DNA from: Deltaproteobacteria bacterium | GTDB taxonomy: Bacteria > Myxococcota_A > Polyangia > Nannocystales > Nannocystaceae | Direction: 5' to 3' | Assembly: GCA_016709225.1 (NCBI GenBank) | Contig: JADJEE010000001.1 | Location: 2,108,001 to 2,172,000 of the forward strand | Length of the DNA stretch: 64,000 nucleotides | Part shown: in pieces, positions 1 through 8,288 of the stretch | Layout of the letters: each line of letters starts with the position of its first letter | How positions within the stretch are numbered: the first letter of the stretch is position 1 | The notes under the pieces: generated by a model | What the model was told of the DNA's origin: nothing | What the model saw: only the letters and a program-made list of their open reading frames with translations | The model's database searches: none | Program-made: the position numbers and the translations under genes

Positions 1-1
1 G

Positions 2-403
2 TACGAGGCCGTGCACCAGCTGACGACGCTGGGCCTGGGTCAGACCACCGCCATCGGCATCGGCGGCGATCCGGTGAACGGCACCAACTTCGTCGACTGC
101 CTGCGGCTGTTCAACGACGACGGCGCCACCGAGGGCATCGTGATGATCGGCGAGATCGGGGGCAGTGCCGAGGAGGACGGCGCCGCGTTCATCCAGGCGC
201 ACGTGCGCAAGCCCGTGGTCGGGTTCATCGCCGGCACCACCGCGCCGCCGGGCAAGCGCATGGGCCACGCCGGCGCGATCATCTCGGGTGGCAAGGGCAC
301 CGCGGGTGCCAAGCTCGACGCGATGCGCGAGGCCGGCGTGCACATTGCCGAGACGCCCTCGGACATCGGTCAGACCATGGTGCGCGCGCTCGGCCGCAGC
401 TGA
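2..403 (+). CDS. sucD: succinate-CoA ligase alpha subunit, C-terminal part (partial)
   Basis: The gene enters from the left edge, so only the last 133 residues are present. The alpha subunit of succinyl-CoA synthetase makes succinyl-CoA in the TCA cycle and carries the transient phosphohistidine. The visible part holds the family core: a GIGGDPVNG loop, VMIGEIGGSAEED, and the phosphohistidine motif GKRMGHAGAI, followed by the GGKGTA turn. The frame is open to base 2 and ends in TGA. sucC is expected just upstream, outside the window. A strong hairpin follows about 50 bp after the stop, so this is probably the last gene of its operon. The family call is secure; only the N-terminal CoA-binding half cannot be seen. 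Confidence 0.97.
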   Translation, partial: YEAVHQLTTLGLGQTTAIGIGGDPVNGTNFVDCLRLFNDDGATEGIVMIGEIGGSAEEDGAAFIQAHVRKPVVGFIAGTTAPPGKRMGHAGAIISGGKGTAGAKLDAMREAGVHIAETPSDIGQTMVRALGRS

Positions 404-455
404 GCTCGCGCGCGTCGATGCGTGCGGCCGCAGTGTGCCGCGCGCACCTGCCCCG

Positions 456-488
456 GCGGCGGTTGCCCACAACGTGGGTGGCCGCCGC
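456..488 (+). terminator. hairpin terminator after sucD
   Basis: Two 15-base arms (456-470 and 474-488) pair across a 3-base AAC loop, with a few G-U pairs. They are followed by TGTCGTTT, a weak T-rich tail. The hairpin sits about 50 bp past the sucD stop and before the next gene on the same strand. Confidence 0.65.
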
Positions 489-638
489 TGTCGTTTGGGG
501 CTGTCCCGAGCGAGGGTGACCAGCCCCGGCCGCCCTCGGCCGCACGTGATCGTTCGGCCGAGGCGAGTGAGTCGGACAACGGTTTGGTAGCTCACCGAAG
601 CTTGGCACGTGTGGTGCTTGGATGATGTGGTGGGATCC

Positions 639-1721
639 GTGTCCGCGCCGTCCAGCTCGTTCGTCTTGTTGTGCGCCGAGGAGGACGACCTCGAGCTGGT
701 CCGTTGGGTCGACGTGGCGCGCAGCCGCGGGCTGTCGCCCGAGGTGGTGACGGGCGTCGAGCGCGACGACGAACCGCTGGTCGAGGCCCTCGGTGATGCG
801 AGTCGCGGCCTCTTCGTGGTGCTGCGCAGCGAGAACCTCGAGGGGGAGCGACTGCGGGAGATCAAGCAGCTGTTCGCACGCCATCGCAAGCCGCATCAGC
901 GACTGACTGCCCTGCGACTCGAGCGATCGGCCGACGCCGCGATCGCCCAGATCGCGATCGAGCTGCGCGGCCCCTCGCGTCCGCGCTCGGAGACCTCGAT
1001 GGTGATGCGCCTCGACGAGGCGATCGAGACCGGACCGCACCGCGTGATCGTGGCGGCACCGATGCCGCCGCCGACGCCCACCGTCGAGGTCGCGCTCGAC
1101 CTGGCGCAGCACGTCGCGCAGCACGAGGTCACCGAGCGCATGATGCCGGGCGATCACACCGAGCCGCTGGCGATCGGCCGCCCGCTGCCCGCGAGCCCGC
1201 GACGCTCGTCGGGTGCGGGCCTGGCCGCGACGGTCGTGGTCGCGCTCGCCATCGGTGGCGGCGCGCTGTGGCTGACGCTGCGCCCCGATGCCGAGGCCGC
1301 CGCGACCCGCAGCCACGGTGGTCGCGTGAGCGAGGTGCGTGCCGCCGAGAGCGGCGACACGCCCGAGCTCGGCCAACCGGTCGTGCGCGAAGCTCCTGTG
1401 CGCATCGAGGCGGTGCCGCCCGGCGACGACCCGACGCCAGGCGAGCGCCCCCGCAGCGTGCCGCGATCGCGACGCACTGCGGAGCCATCGTCGAACCCCG
1501 CAGCTGGGCCGGCCGAGCCCGTGGGCGCCACCCCCACGGCCGAGGCCGCCGGCGCGTCCGCGGAGCCCGCCCGCGCACGGCCCGACCCGGAGCCGGCGTC
1601 GTCGCAGGGTCCGGCGGCGCCGCGCTCGAAGCTGCCGAGTGCGGCACCGGCCGCACCCGAGGTGGTCGCGCGCAGCGAGCCCGCCGCCGAGATCCCCAGC
1701 GAGCCGGCACCGCTCGAGTAG
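639..1721 (+). CDS. hypothetical membrane protein with N-terminal TIR-like fold candidate
   Basis: Not recognised as a named family. With the GTG at 639 as start (GTGs at 609, 627 and 630 are alternatives) it has 360 residues in three parts. Residues 1 to about 105 look like a compact alpha/beta domain: a hydrophobic strand FVLLCAEED, a helix, then ASRGLFVVLRSENLEG, a pattern reminiscent of TIR-like or receiver-like folds. A charged linker follows, then one transmembrane segment around residues 195-215 (ATVVVALAIGGGALWL). The rest is a long Pro/Ala/Glu-rich tail that probably lies outside the membrane. It stands alone between sucD and the adenosyltransferase gene. The domain comparison is inference from pattern only. 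Confidence 0.6.
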   Translation: MSAPSSSFVLLCAEEDDLELVRWVDVARSRGLSPEVVTGVERDDEPLVEALGDASRGLFVVLRSENLEGERLREIKQLFARHRKPHQRLTALRLERSADAAIAQIAIELRGPSRPRSETSMVMRLDEAIETGPHRVIVAAPMPPPTPTVEVALDLAQHVAQHEVTERMMPGDHTEPLAIGRPLPASPRRSSGAGLAATVVVALAIGGGALWLTLRPDAEAAATRSHGGRVSEVRAAESGDTPELGQPVVREAPVRIEAVPPGDDPTPGERPRSVPRSRRTAEPSSNPAAGPAEPVGATPTAEAAGASAEPARARPDPEPASSQGPAAPRSKLPSAAPAAPEVVARSEPAAEIPSEPAPLE

Positions 1722-1750
1722 CGGCCGGTCGTGCCGGCCCGCGGCGGTCG

Positions 1751-1765
1751 CTTCGCGACGCGAAG
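1751..1765 (+). terminator. short hairpin after the membrane protein gene
   Basis: CTTCGC and GCGAAG pair perfectly across a GAC loop 30 bp after the stop at 1721. It belongs to a recurring short-hairpin style in this window (see 21964 and 49337). There is no T tract, so termination activity is uncertain. Confidence 0.4.
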
Positions 1766-1797
1766 TTCCACCGCGGCCTGCTAGCCTCCGCCGGGCG

Positions 1798-2400
1798 ATG
1801 GTCTACATCTCGAAGGTCTACACACGCAGCGGTGACGACGGCGGCACCATGCTCGCCAGCGGCGAGCGCATCGGGAAGGACCACCTGCGCATCCGCAGCT
1901 ACGGCGACATCGACGAGCTCAACGCCCAGATCGGCGTGCTGCGCATCGAGCTGCAGCGCGCCGACGAAGCGAAGGATGCCGGCTTCGTCGCGACCGCCGA
2001 CGCCGAGCTCGCACGCATCCAGCACGAGCTCTTCAACCTGGGCGCCGAGCTGGCCACGCCGAGCGCGGTCGACGAGGTGCCCAAGCTCGCGGTGCACGAC
2101 CGTCACGTCGCGCGACTCGAGCACGAGATCGATGCCCACAACGCCCTGCTCGAGCCGCTGCGCAGCTTCGTGCTGCCGGGCGGCGGTGCGGTCGCGGCGG
2201 TCTGTCACGTGGCGCGCACGGTGTGCCGCCGAGCCGAGCGCGAGCTGGTGGCGCTGGCCCACGGCGACCGCGTGCGCGGCGAGGCGCTGCGCTACGTCAA
2301 CCGCCTGAGCGACTACCTGTTCGTGCTCTCGCGTGCGGCCGCCCGCGCGTGGCAGGAGCCCGAGGTGCTCTGGGATCCCGCGTCGGTGGAGCAGCCGTGA
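1798..2400 (+). CDS. cob(I)yrinic acid a,c-diamide adenosyltransferase, PduO type
   Basis: It transfers the 5'-deoxyadenosyl group of ATP to the cobalt of cob(I)alamin, making coenzyme B12. The 200-residue protein has the PduO-family hallmarks in order: the N-terminal ATP motif KVYTRSGDDGGT, then YGDIDELNAQIG, LPGGGAVAAVCH, RTVCRRAERELV and the C-terminal YVNRLSDYLFVLSR. The ATG at 1798 fits the family's usual start, a few residues before the TRSGD motif. The next small gene overlaps its stop by four bases (GTGA), so the two are translationally coupled. No cobalamin-dependent enzyme is encoded nearby. Confidence 0.93.
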   Translation: MVYISKVYTRSGDDGGTMLASGERIGKDHLRIRSYGDIDELNAQIGVLRIELQRADEAKDAGFVATADAELARIQHELFNLGAELATPSAVDEVPKLAVHDRHVARLEHEIDAHNALLEPLRSFVLPGGGAVAAVCHVARTVCRRAERELVALAHGDRVRGEALRYVNRLSDYLFVLSRAAARAWQEPEVLWDPASVEQP

Positions 2401-2606
2401 AGAAGTACCGCTACGAGTTCCCACCGCTCGAGCCCCACTTCGTCGAAGCCCCCAGCGCCGACGCCGTGGTCCGCTACGTGCGACGCACATACCCGCACAA
2501 CTTCGACGAGGTGCTGCCGACGCTGGCCGAGATCCCGCAGTGGCCTGCGTTCTGGACCATCGTCGACGCCGACGGTCGCGCGCTGCCCAAGCGCCCCACC
2601 GAGTGA
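2397..2606 (+). CDS. small conserved-looking protein (69 aa), overlaps adenosyltransferase
   Basis: Function unknown. A GTG start overlaps the TGA of the adenosyltransferase gene (GTGA), which supports translation by coupling. The 69 residues are soluble and rich in aromatic and proline residues (KKYRYEFPPLEPHF near the start, IPQWPAFWTIVDADG near the end). There is no membrane segment or Cys cluster. The compact sequence, with no low-complexity stretch, argues for a real gene. It faces mqnD convergently with a 28-bp gap holding a small hairpin. Confidence 0.6.
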   Translation: MKKYRYEFPPLEPHFVEAPSADAVVRYVRRTYPHNFDEVLPTLAEIPQWPAFWTIVDADGRALPKRPTE

Positions 2607-2610
2607 GCGC

Positions 2611-2630
2611 ACCGGCCCGACGTCGCCGGT
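2611..2630. terminator. short inverted repeat between convergent genes
   Basis: ACCGGC and GCCGGT pair across 8 bases in the 28-bp gap between the convergent stops at 2606 and 2635. It may serve as a bidirectional terminator, but the stem is short and has no T run. Confidence 0.35.
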
Positions 2631-2634
2631 TGAG

Positions 2635-3474
2635 TCAGCCGTCGTCGGGCCAGGGCGAGCCGGTCGCACCGCAGCGGCGCAACAGCGTCTCGATGGCGCG
2701 CCGTCCCTCGTCCGAAAGACGGCGGCTGTCGTCGTTGACGTACAGCGCGATGTGGCGATCGATGACGTCGCCGCTCAGCTCTTGCGCGAGCGACTCGACC
2801 CACGGGCGCGACGCCGCGGGCTCGCGAAACGCCAGCGCGATCGAGCCCGACAGCGCGTGCTCGAAGCGAGCGACGAGCGACCGTGACAGCGAGCGCCGGG
2901 CGGTGATGACCCCGAGTGGCACCGGCAGTCCGGTGTCCTGCTCCCAGCAGACCCCGAGGTCCGCGATGCAGTGCAGGCCGTGGGCGCCGTAGGTGAAGCG
3001 GCCCTCGTGGATGACGAGCCCGGCATCGACCTCGCCGGCGGCCACCGCCGGCATCACGTGATCGAAGCGCATCGGCACCGGCACCACCTGCGGCGCGAAG
3101 GCCTGCAGGAGGCGCCACGCGGTGGTGCGCACGCCGGGGATGGCCACGCGGTGCTGCCCGAGCGCGGCCAGGCCGCCGAGATCGTCGCGCGCGGCCTGCC
3201 GTACCACCAACGGGCCCACGCCGCGCCCGAGCGCCGCACCGGCACCGAGCACCGCGTACTCACCCAGCGCCTCGGGCAGCGCGCCGACGCTCAGCTTGGT
3301 GAGGTCGAGTCGCGCAGCGTCGGGATCGCAGGCGCGGGCGTTGAGCGCCTCGATGTCCTCGATGACAGGCGACAGCACGATGCCGTCGAGGGCGACGCGC
3401 CCGTGGACCACGCCGTCGAACATGAAGGTGTCGTTCGGACAGCTCGAGAAGCCCAGGCTCAACGTCGTGCTCAC
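2635..3474 (-). CDS. mqnD: 1,4-dihydroxy-6-naphthoate synthase (futalosine menaquinone pathway)
   Basis: It converts cyclic dehypoxanthine futalosine to 1,4-dihydroxy-6-naphthoate on the futalosine route to menaquinone. The 279-residue protein starts with the family signature LSLGFSSCPNDTFMFDG and has the periplasmic-binding-protein-like body expected of MqnD: KLSVGALPEAL, GVGPLVVR, the dicarboxylate-site region EVDAGLVIHEGRFTY, and GLPVPLGVI. The GTG start at 3474 overlaps the stop of mqnB by four bases (GTGA), so the pair is coupled. The later prenylation steps are not obviously present; the UbiA-family gene at 4448 resembles phosphoribosyl-decaprenol enzymes more than MqnP. Confidence 0.95.
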   Translation of the reverse strand: MSTTLSLGFSSCPNDTFMFDGVVHGRVALDGIVLSPVIEDIEALNARACDPDAARLDLTKLSVGALPEALGEYAVLGAGAALGRGVGPLVVRQAARDDLGGLAALGQHRVAIPGVRTTAWRLLQAFAPQVVPVPMRFDHVMPAVAAGEVDAGLVIHEGRFTYGAHGLHCIADLGVCWEQDTGLPVPLGVITARRSLSRSLVARFEHALSGSIALAFREPAASRPWVESLAQELSGDVIDRHIALYVNDDSRRLSDEGRRAIETLLRRCGATGSPWPDDG

Positions 3475-4109
3475 GTGCAGACCCCCGCTGCGACCAGTCG
3501 ATCGACGGCGCCGCCCAGCGCCACCATGGCGCGCCGCAGATCCCACCCGGCGCGGTCGCGATCGCCGGTGTAGTTGCTGACCGCTCGCACGGCGATCCAC
3601 GGCACGCCGAGCTCGGCGCAGACCCACGCGATTGCGGCGCCCTCCATGGTCTCGATCGCCGCGCCGCTTCGCGCCCGCGCGGCCGCCAACGCATCGGTGC
3701 CGCTGCAGGTCGAGACCGTCACGCCCGCGACCGCGGGGCACGCCAGCGTGGCTGCGGCGCGGGCGGTCATGGCCTCGTCGGCCCGGGCCTCGCACGGCGC
3801 CGTCAGGCCCAGCGCCTGCAGATCGAGGAAGCCCGCCGGCGTCTGCACCCCCTCGTCGATCTCGCGGTCCTGGGCGACCACGCAGATGTCGCCGATCGCG
3901 AGCCCGCGGCCGCGGAAGGCCCCGCACACCCCGACCACCACCACGCCGGCGCCCGGCTCCGACACCAGCGCGCGCGTGAGCTCGAAGCTCGCGCGGGTCT
4001 TGCCGACGCCGAGCTGCAACCGCGGCAGCCCGTGGCGCAGCAGCGCCTCACCCTCGAGTGGTGCGGCGTGCACCCATCGCCACGCGGCCGGCATCGGTGC
4101 CACAGGCAT
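3471..4109 (-). CDS. mqnB: futalosine hydrolase
   Basis: It removes hypoxanthine from futalosine, the step before cyclisation and MqnD action. The 212-residue protein shows the nucleosidase (phosphorylase superfamily) pattern: LGVGKTRASFELTRAL, the GVCGAF glycine turn, and the substrate-binding ETMEGAAIAWVCAELGVPWIAVRAVSNY region, whose Met-Glu-Gly and Arg-Ala-Val-Ser-Asn elements are diagnostic. The ATG at 4109 is chosen; an ATG at 4151 would add 14 residues with no clear homologous character. It is the first gene of a two-gene operon with mqnD, transcribed divergently from the UbiA-family gene. Confidence 0.9.
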   Translation of the reverse strand: MPVAPMPAAWRWVHAAPLEGEALLRHGLPRLQLGVGKTRASFELTRALVSEPGAGVVVVGVCGAFRGRGLAIGDICVVAQDREIDEGVQTPAGFLDLQALGLTAPCEARADEAMTARAAATLACPAVAGVTVSTCSGTDALAAARARSGAAIETMEGAAIAWVCAELGVPWIAVRAVSNYTGDRDRAGWDLRRAMVALGGAVDRLVAAGVCT

Positions 4110-4447
4110 ACGCGACAACGACCCCGCGTGGCGAGCCGATCGCCGTGCCATCGTGATTGCGCGGCGGCCACCTCGATGCCGGCGGTGTGGCTGCCGGCGC
4201 GCGCGTGGGCTCGAGCGGACCGCACCGGTGCGGACGGGCCGCGTGCCGAGCAGCGCCGGCACACGGGGCAGCACGCGCCGCCGACCATCGCGCGGGGTCC
4301 GCCCGGGATGCCGTCTTCGCTGCGACGGCGGATCGGCGCGCGCCGCTTGCCACGACCGGCGCGGGGCCGATGGCCGCTGTCCGCCCCGCATCCTGGCCAA
4401 AGCCATGGAACCGCCCGCGCGGCCGTGCCATAGTCGAGGGGTCTTCC
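4110..4447. other. divergent intergenic region mqnB / UbiA-family gene
   Basis: About 340 bp without a convincing gene on either strand; the reading frames are Arg/Ala-rich antisense noise. It holds a perfect 14-bp palindrome, CCGCACCGGTGCGG, at 4220-4233, which could be an operator serving either divergent gene. No clear -35/-10 pair was found. Confidence 0.5.
4436..4441 (+). promoter_or_regulatory. ribosome binding site deciding a GTG start
   Basis: GAGGGG lies six bases before the GTG at 4448. It supports that codon over far-upstream in-frame starts whose translated sequence is low-complexity Arg/Ala. Confidence 0.6.
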
Positions 4448-5317
4448 GTGCTCGTAGCGCTCGTCAAGACCCTGCGGCCGCGCCAGTGGGTCAAGAACTC
4501 GTTCGTCGCCGTGCCGCTGTTCTTCGCGCTGCGGCTGTTCGAGGCCACCGCAGTGGCACGATCGCTGGCCGCGGTCGCGCTCTTCTGTCTGATCTCGGGC
4601 TGCGTCTACGTCCTCAACGACATCGTCGACGCGCCGCAAGACCGCCTGCACCTGCAGAAGCGCCACCGCCCCATCGCCTCGGGCGCGTTGCCGGTGCGCG
4701 TGGCCAAGACGTTCCTGTTCATCGCGGTGCCGCTCATCGTGGCTGGCGCGATCGCGCTCGGGCCCCGCTACGCCGCCGTGCTCGGCGGCTACTTCGTGCT
4801 CAACATCGCGTACAGCTTTCGGCTCAAGCAGATCGCCTACCTCGACGTCTTCTGCATCGCGACATTCTTCATCATGCGCGTGCTCGCGGGCGCGTTCGCG
4901 ATCGACGTCGAGCCGTCGCACTGGCTGCTCGCGTGCACGTTCCTGCTCGCGACCTTCCTCGGCTTCGGCAAGCGCGCCCATGAGCTCGCCGCCAGCGCGG
5001 ACGCCGACAAGCAGCGCGCGGCGCTGCGCGGCTACGATCTGTCGAGCCTGCGCATCATCCTGCACGTGGTCGCGACCGCGGTGGTGGTGACCTACGCGCT
5101 GTACACCCGCAGCGAACACACCGTGGCGACCTTCGGCACCGACGCGCTGGTGTGGACGGTGCCGTTCGGCGTGGTCGGCATCCTGCGGTTCTCGCACCTC
5201 GCGACCACGCGCCACGACGCCGAGAGCCCGACCGAGGAGATGCTCCGCGATCCGCTCTTCATGGCGAACTTCGTCGTGTATCTCCTGGTGACGGGCGCGA
5301 TCCTCTACTGGGCATGA
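4448..5317 (+). CDS. UbiA-family prenyltransferase, decaprenyl-phosphate phosphoribosyltransferase-like
   Basis: An integral membrane transferase acting on polyprenyl phosphate. The 289 residues start with LRPRQWVKN, typical of the subgroup that makes phosphoribosyl-decaprenol phosphate in actinobacteria. They carry the first Asp-rich motif NDIVDAPQD with the following HRPIASG, the YSFRLKQIAYLDVF motif, and about eight hydrophobic helices ending in FVVYLLVTGAILYW. The start is GTG with a good Shine-Dalgarno. The stop overlaps the ATG of the following membrane sulfatase-fold gene (ATGA), so the two are co-translated and probably act on the same envelope lipid or glycan. The exact donor and acceptor cannot be told from sequence. 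Confidence 0.85.
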   Translation: MLVALVKTLRPRQWVKNSFVAVPLFFALRLFEATAVARSLAAVALFCLISGCVYVLNDIVDAPQDRLHLQKRHRPIASGALPVRVAKTFLFIAVPLIVAGAIALGPRYAAVLGGYFVLNIAYSFRLKQIAYLDVFCIATFFIMRVLAGAFAIDVEPSHWLLACTFLLATFLGFGKRAHELAASADADKQRAALRGYDLSSLRIILHVVATAVVVTYALYTRSEHTVATFGTDALVWTVPFGVVGILRFSHLATTRHDAESPTEEMLRDPLFMANFVVYLLVTGAILYWA

Positions 5318-8184
5318 CCCCACGGGCGCGATGGCTCGCCGCTGCGGCCGCGTGGCTGCAGGCGGTCGCGTGGGCGGGGACCATCGGCTTCGCGATCGAC
5401 CGCGTGCAGGCGCGCATGGCCGGTGCGGTGGTGCCCGGAGGGCACGCGCTTTCGTTCGCCGAGCTGGCGGCGCTCTGGGGTGGGCACGCGACGCTGGCGC
5501 TGTGCGTGGTCGCGACCGCGGCACTCGGGGCCGCCATCGGCGCCCGCTTCCGCGAGCCCGCACGCGCCCAGCGGGTCGCGACGTTCCTGCTGGTTGCGAC
5601 CCCGGCCCACCTGGCGGGCGACGAGCTCGCGTCGGGGCCGTGGATCGCCGAGCAGTCGTGGGCGCCGCTGGTCCACGCGACACCGATCGTGCTGGCGGCG
5701 ATCGGCGTCGTGGCGCTGCTGCGGCTCGCGGCTCGGCCGCGTCCGGCCACGCCGGGACTGCTCGCGATGGCCGCGATCGCACCGCTGTTGGCGTGGCTCG
5801 ACGTGACGATCCAACCCGGGCTCTACCCACCGCTGCACATGGGCATGCACGCGCTCGCGGCCGCGACCACGGTCATCGCGGCGCGCTGGTGGCTCGACGA
5901 CGGCGACGACGGCCGCGGCCGTTGGGGCCCGCGTCTGGCGATTGCGGCGGCGCTGGTGGCCCCGCTGCTGTGGTTCACGATGCCCACCCGCGTGCGCGCG
6001 ACGCTGCTGTTGCGATCCAATGTCGCTGCCGAGTGGATCCGCAACGCCATGCCGGCACCGCCGCCGACGCTGCTGCACGACACGCTCGCGCAGCTCGACG
6101 TCGGCGCCGGCGAGCTGCCGCGACCCGACGATACCTCCGGCCTCGAGGCACCGCGACGCCCGCAGGCCAACGTCGTGCTGGTCGTCATCGACACCCTGCG
6201 TGCCGACGCCCTCCCGCCGCTGCGACCGCCCGAGGGCACCCGCTTCGCCGCCCCGCGCTCGACCCCGCGGCTCGACGCGTGGCTGGCCGGCGCGGTCCGC
6301 TTCGCCCGCACGTACACCACCGCGACCGAGACGCGCCGCGCGATGCCGTCGATGTTCCGCTCGCTGTGGGCCAGCGACGATCCGCTCGCGCTCGGCGTGC
6401 CGCTGGGCAACCGCCTCGAGGCCCTGGGCCTGCACCCCATGGCGGTCGTGCACAGCTACTTCATGCCCGGGAAGTACCCGGCGATCGCGGCGCTGCTCGA
6501 TGGCTTCGACGAGGTTCGCACCTACGAGAACGCGGCCTGCGACACCGCGATCCCCCACGCGCTCGAGCTGGTCGCGGGCGCCGACGATCGCTTCTTCCTG
6601 TTCGTGCATCTGTTCACGATGCACGCGCCCGGCTTCGACGGTGCGCCCTTGGATCGGCGCGCGGGCACCCGCGACGACGCCTACCGCCGCTCGCTGGCCT
6701 ACCTCGACACGCAGTTCGGCGCGCTCGAAGACGGCCTCGCGCAGCTCGGCCACGCGCAGGACACCATCGTCATCGTGGTCGGCGATCACGGCGAGGGCCT
6801 CGGCGATCACGGCACCGTGCTGCACGGGCCCAACCTCTTCGAGGAGGACCTGCGGGTGCCGCTGGCGTTCGCGGTGCCCGGGCTCGCGCCCCGCGAGCTC
6901 GCGTCACCGGTCGGCGTGGTCGATCTGGTGCCGACGCTGGTCGACCTGCTCGGCGGGCCACCACGGCCCGGCGACCGCGGGCGTTCGCTGCTGCCGTGGT
7001 TCGTCGGCCTCCGCGAGCCCCCACGGCGCAGCTACTACTTCGAGAACGCCAAGGGCTCACGGGTCGGCCTCGTGCGCGGCGACGACAAGCTCGTCGTCGA
7101 GCCCCGCACCGGCGCACGCCATCGCTTCGATCTGCGCCGCGATCCCCACGAGCGCGAGGACGTCGAGGCCGACGACCCCGGGCTCGTGCAATCGCTGGCC
7201 ATCGAGCTGGTCGGCTTCGCACCGGCGGTGGTCGCCAGCGAGCTGCAGCGGCCAGCCGTGCATGCGCTGCTGTTGCAGCGACTGCGCGAGCTCGACCCGC
7301 GGCGCCCGGGCGCCGCCGCGCCGCTCCTGCTGCGACTGGTCGCCTTGGCCCCCGACGCCGACGCGCTCGCGCGGGCCCGCGAGCTGTTCGTGGCCGGTGA
7401 CGACGAGCTGCGCACGCAGATCGCCACCACGCTGCTGCACGACGACATCGCCGGCGCGCTCGCAGCCCTGGGGCCCGCCGTCACCGCGTGGATGCGCGAG
7501 CTCGCCGACACGCCGGCCGAGCGAACCACGCTTGCGCGGCTCGCCGCCGCCGGCGTCGACGGCTTCGGCGACGAGTGGGCGGCCACTCGCCTCGAGTCCC
7601 TCGCGCGCAGCCGCATCGACGACCCCACCCTGGCCGCGTGGCTGCAGCTGATCGCCGGCTGGTCGCTGCCTGCGCCCCGCTTCGCACCCCTGCTGCGCGA
7701 GCTACTGGCGGAGCAGACCCACCTCGGCGCGGTCGGCGAGACCCTCGCGGTGCTCGACGCCGCCGCTGGCGTGTTCGGCGACGGTGCCGAGCTGGCGGCG
7801 CTACGCGCCGAGTGCCGCACGCGCCGCGCCGATCGAGACCCACGCGTGCGCGCGGCGGCGTGGCGCGTGCTGATCGAGCACGGCGACGTCGACGACCTGC
7901 TGCCGGCGCGCCAGGTGCTGCGCGATCGTGACGAGGATCTCCGCGTGCGTCGCGAGGCGGCGCGCGTGCTGCTGGCCCGCCTCGGGGTCGCGGCGATGTC
8001 GGAGCTCACCGCGATCGTCGACACCAACGCCGGCGCACGCCTGGCGGTCCGGCTGCTCCGCGACGACGCCCGGCCCGAGGCACGCGCACTGCTTCGCGCG
8101 ATCGCGGCGGGCGGCCCGTACCCGGACATCCGCGCCGAGGCCCGTCGTGCGGTGGCCCGCCTCGAGCCGCGCACGGCCGAGTGA
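5314..8184 (+). CDS. membrane sulfatase/phosphoglycerol-transferase-fold protein with C-terminal HEAT-like repeats
   Basis: A 956-residue protein. The first 240 residues hold several hydrophobic segments. From about 285 to 600 comes an alkaline-phosphatase/sulfatase-fold domain: the metal motif VVLVVIDTLRADAL near 287-300, VHLFTMHAPG, and VVGDHGEGLGDHG near 489, which supply metal ligands. The formylglycine motif CxPxR is absent; the corresponding stretch (TTATETRRAMPS) offers Thr or Ser instead. This points to a phosphotransferase or phosphodiesterase rather than a true sulfatase. Residues from about 650 to the end are Ala/Leu/Arg-rich helical repeats of HEAT type. The overlap with the UbiA-family gene suggests a joint envelope-modification role. 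The substrate is unknown. Confidence 0.85.
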   Translation: MTPRARWLAAAAAWLQAVAWAGTIGFAIDRVQARMAGAVVPGGHALSFAELAALWGGHATLALCVVATAALGAAIGARFREPARAQRVATFLLVATPAHLAGDELASGPWIAEQSWAPLVHATPIVLAAIGVVALLRLAARPRPATPGLLAMAAIAPLLAWLDVTIQPGLYPPLHMGMHALAAATTVIAARWWLDDGDDGRGRWGPRLAIAAALVAPLLWFTMPTRVRATLLLRSNVAAEWIRNAMPAPPPTLLHDTLAQLDVGAGELPRPDDTSGLEAPRRPQANVVLVVIDTLRADALPPLRPPEGTRFAAPRSTPRLDAWLAGAVRFARTYTTATETRRAMPSMFRSLWASDDPLALGVPLGNRLEALGLHPMAVVHSYFMPGKYPAIAALLDGFDEVRTYENAACDTAIPHALELVAGADDRFFLFVHLFTMHAPGFDGAPLDRRAGTRDDAYRRSLAYLDTQFGALEDGLAQLGHAQDTIVIVVGDHGEGLGDHGTVLHGPNLFEEDLRVPLAFAVPGLAPRELASPVGVVDLVPTLVDLLGGPPRPGDRGRSLLPWFVGLREPPRRSYYFENAKGSRVGLVRGDDKLVVEPRTGARHRFDLRRDPHEREDVEADDPGLVQSLAIELVGFAPAVVASELQRPAVHALLLQRLRELDPRRPGAAAPLLLRLVALAPDADALARARELFVAGDDELRTQIATTLLHDDIAGALAALGPAVTAWMRELADTPAERTTLARLAAAGVDGFGDEWAATRLESLARSRIDDPTLAAWLQLIAGWSLPAPRFAPLLRELLAEQTHLGAVGETLAVLDAAAGVFGDGAELAALRAECRTRRADRDPRVRAAAWRVLIEHGDVDDLLPARQVLRDRDEDLRVRREAARVLLARLGVAAMSELTAIVDTNAGARLAVRLLRDDARPEARALLRAIAAGGPYPDIRAEARRAVARLEPRTAE

Positions 8185-8235
8185 TCTCCCAGGTGCCGGG
8201 CGCGCGTGAGGTCCCGTAGGCTTTTCCGGCGCCGG

Positions 8236-8270
8236 TTTAGATTAAATCCGCTTGCCCTAAGCATAAGTTT
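8236..8270 (+). promoter_or_regulatory. AT-rich block upstream of glnA
   Basis: A sharp AT-rich patch in a GC-rich genome sits 20-50 bp before the glnA start, with TTTAGATTAAAT and TAAGCATAAG. It very likely holds the glnA promoter. No single -35/-10 pair is convincing, and no sigma-54 GG/GC box was found. Confidence 0.5.
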
Positions 8271-8288
8271 GGCGCATGAGAGCGTTGC

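Noticed and set aside
5305..6825. Long minus-strand open frame across the sulfatase-fold gene
   Set aside because: Composition is Arg/Gln/His/Val without domains; the plus strand has a clear gene with metal-site motifs.
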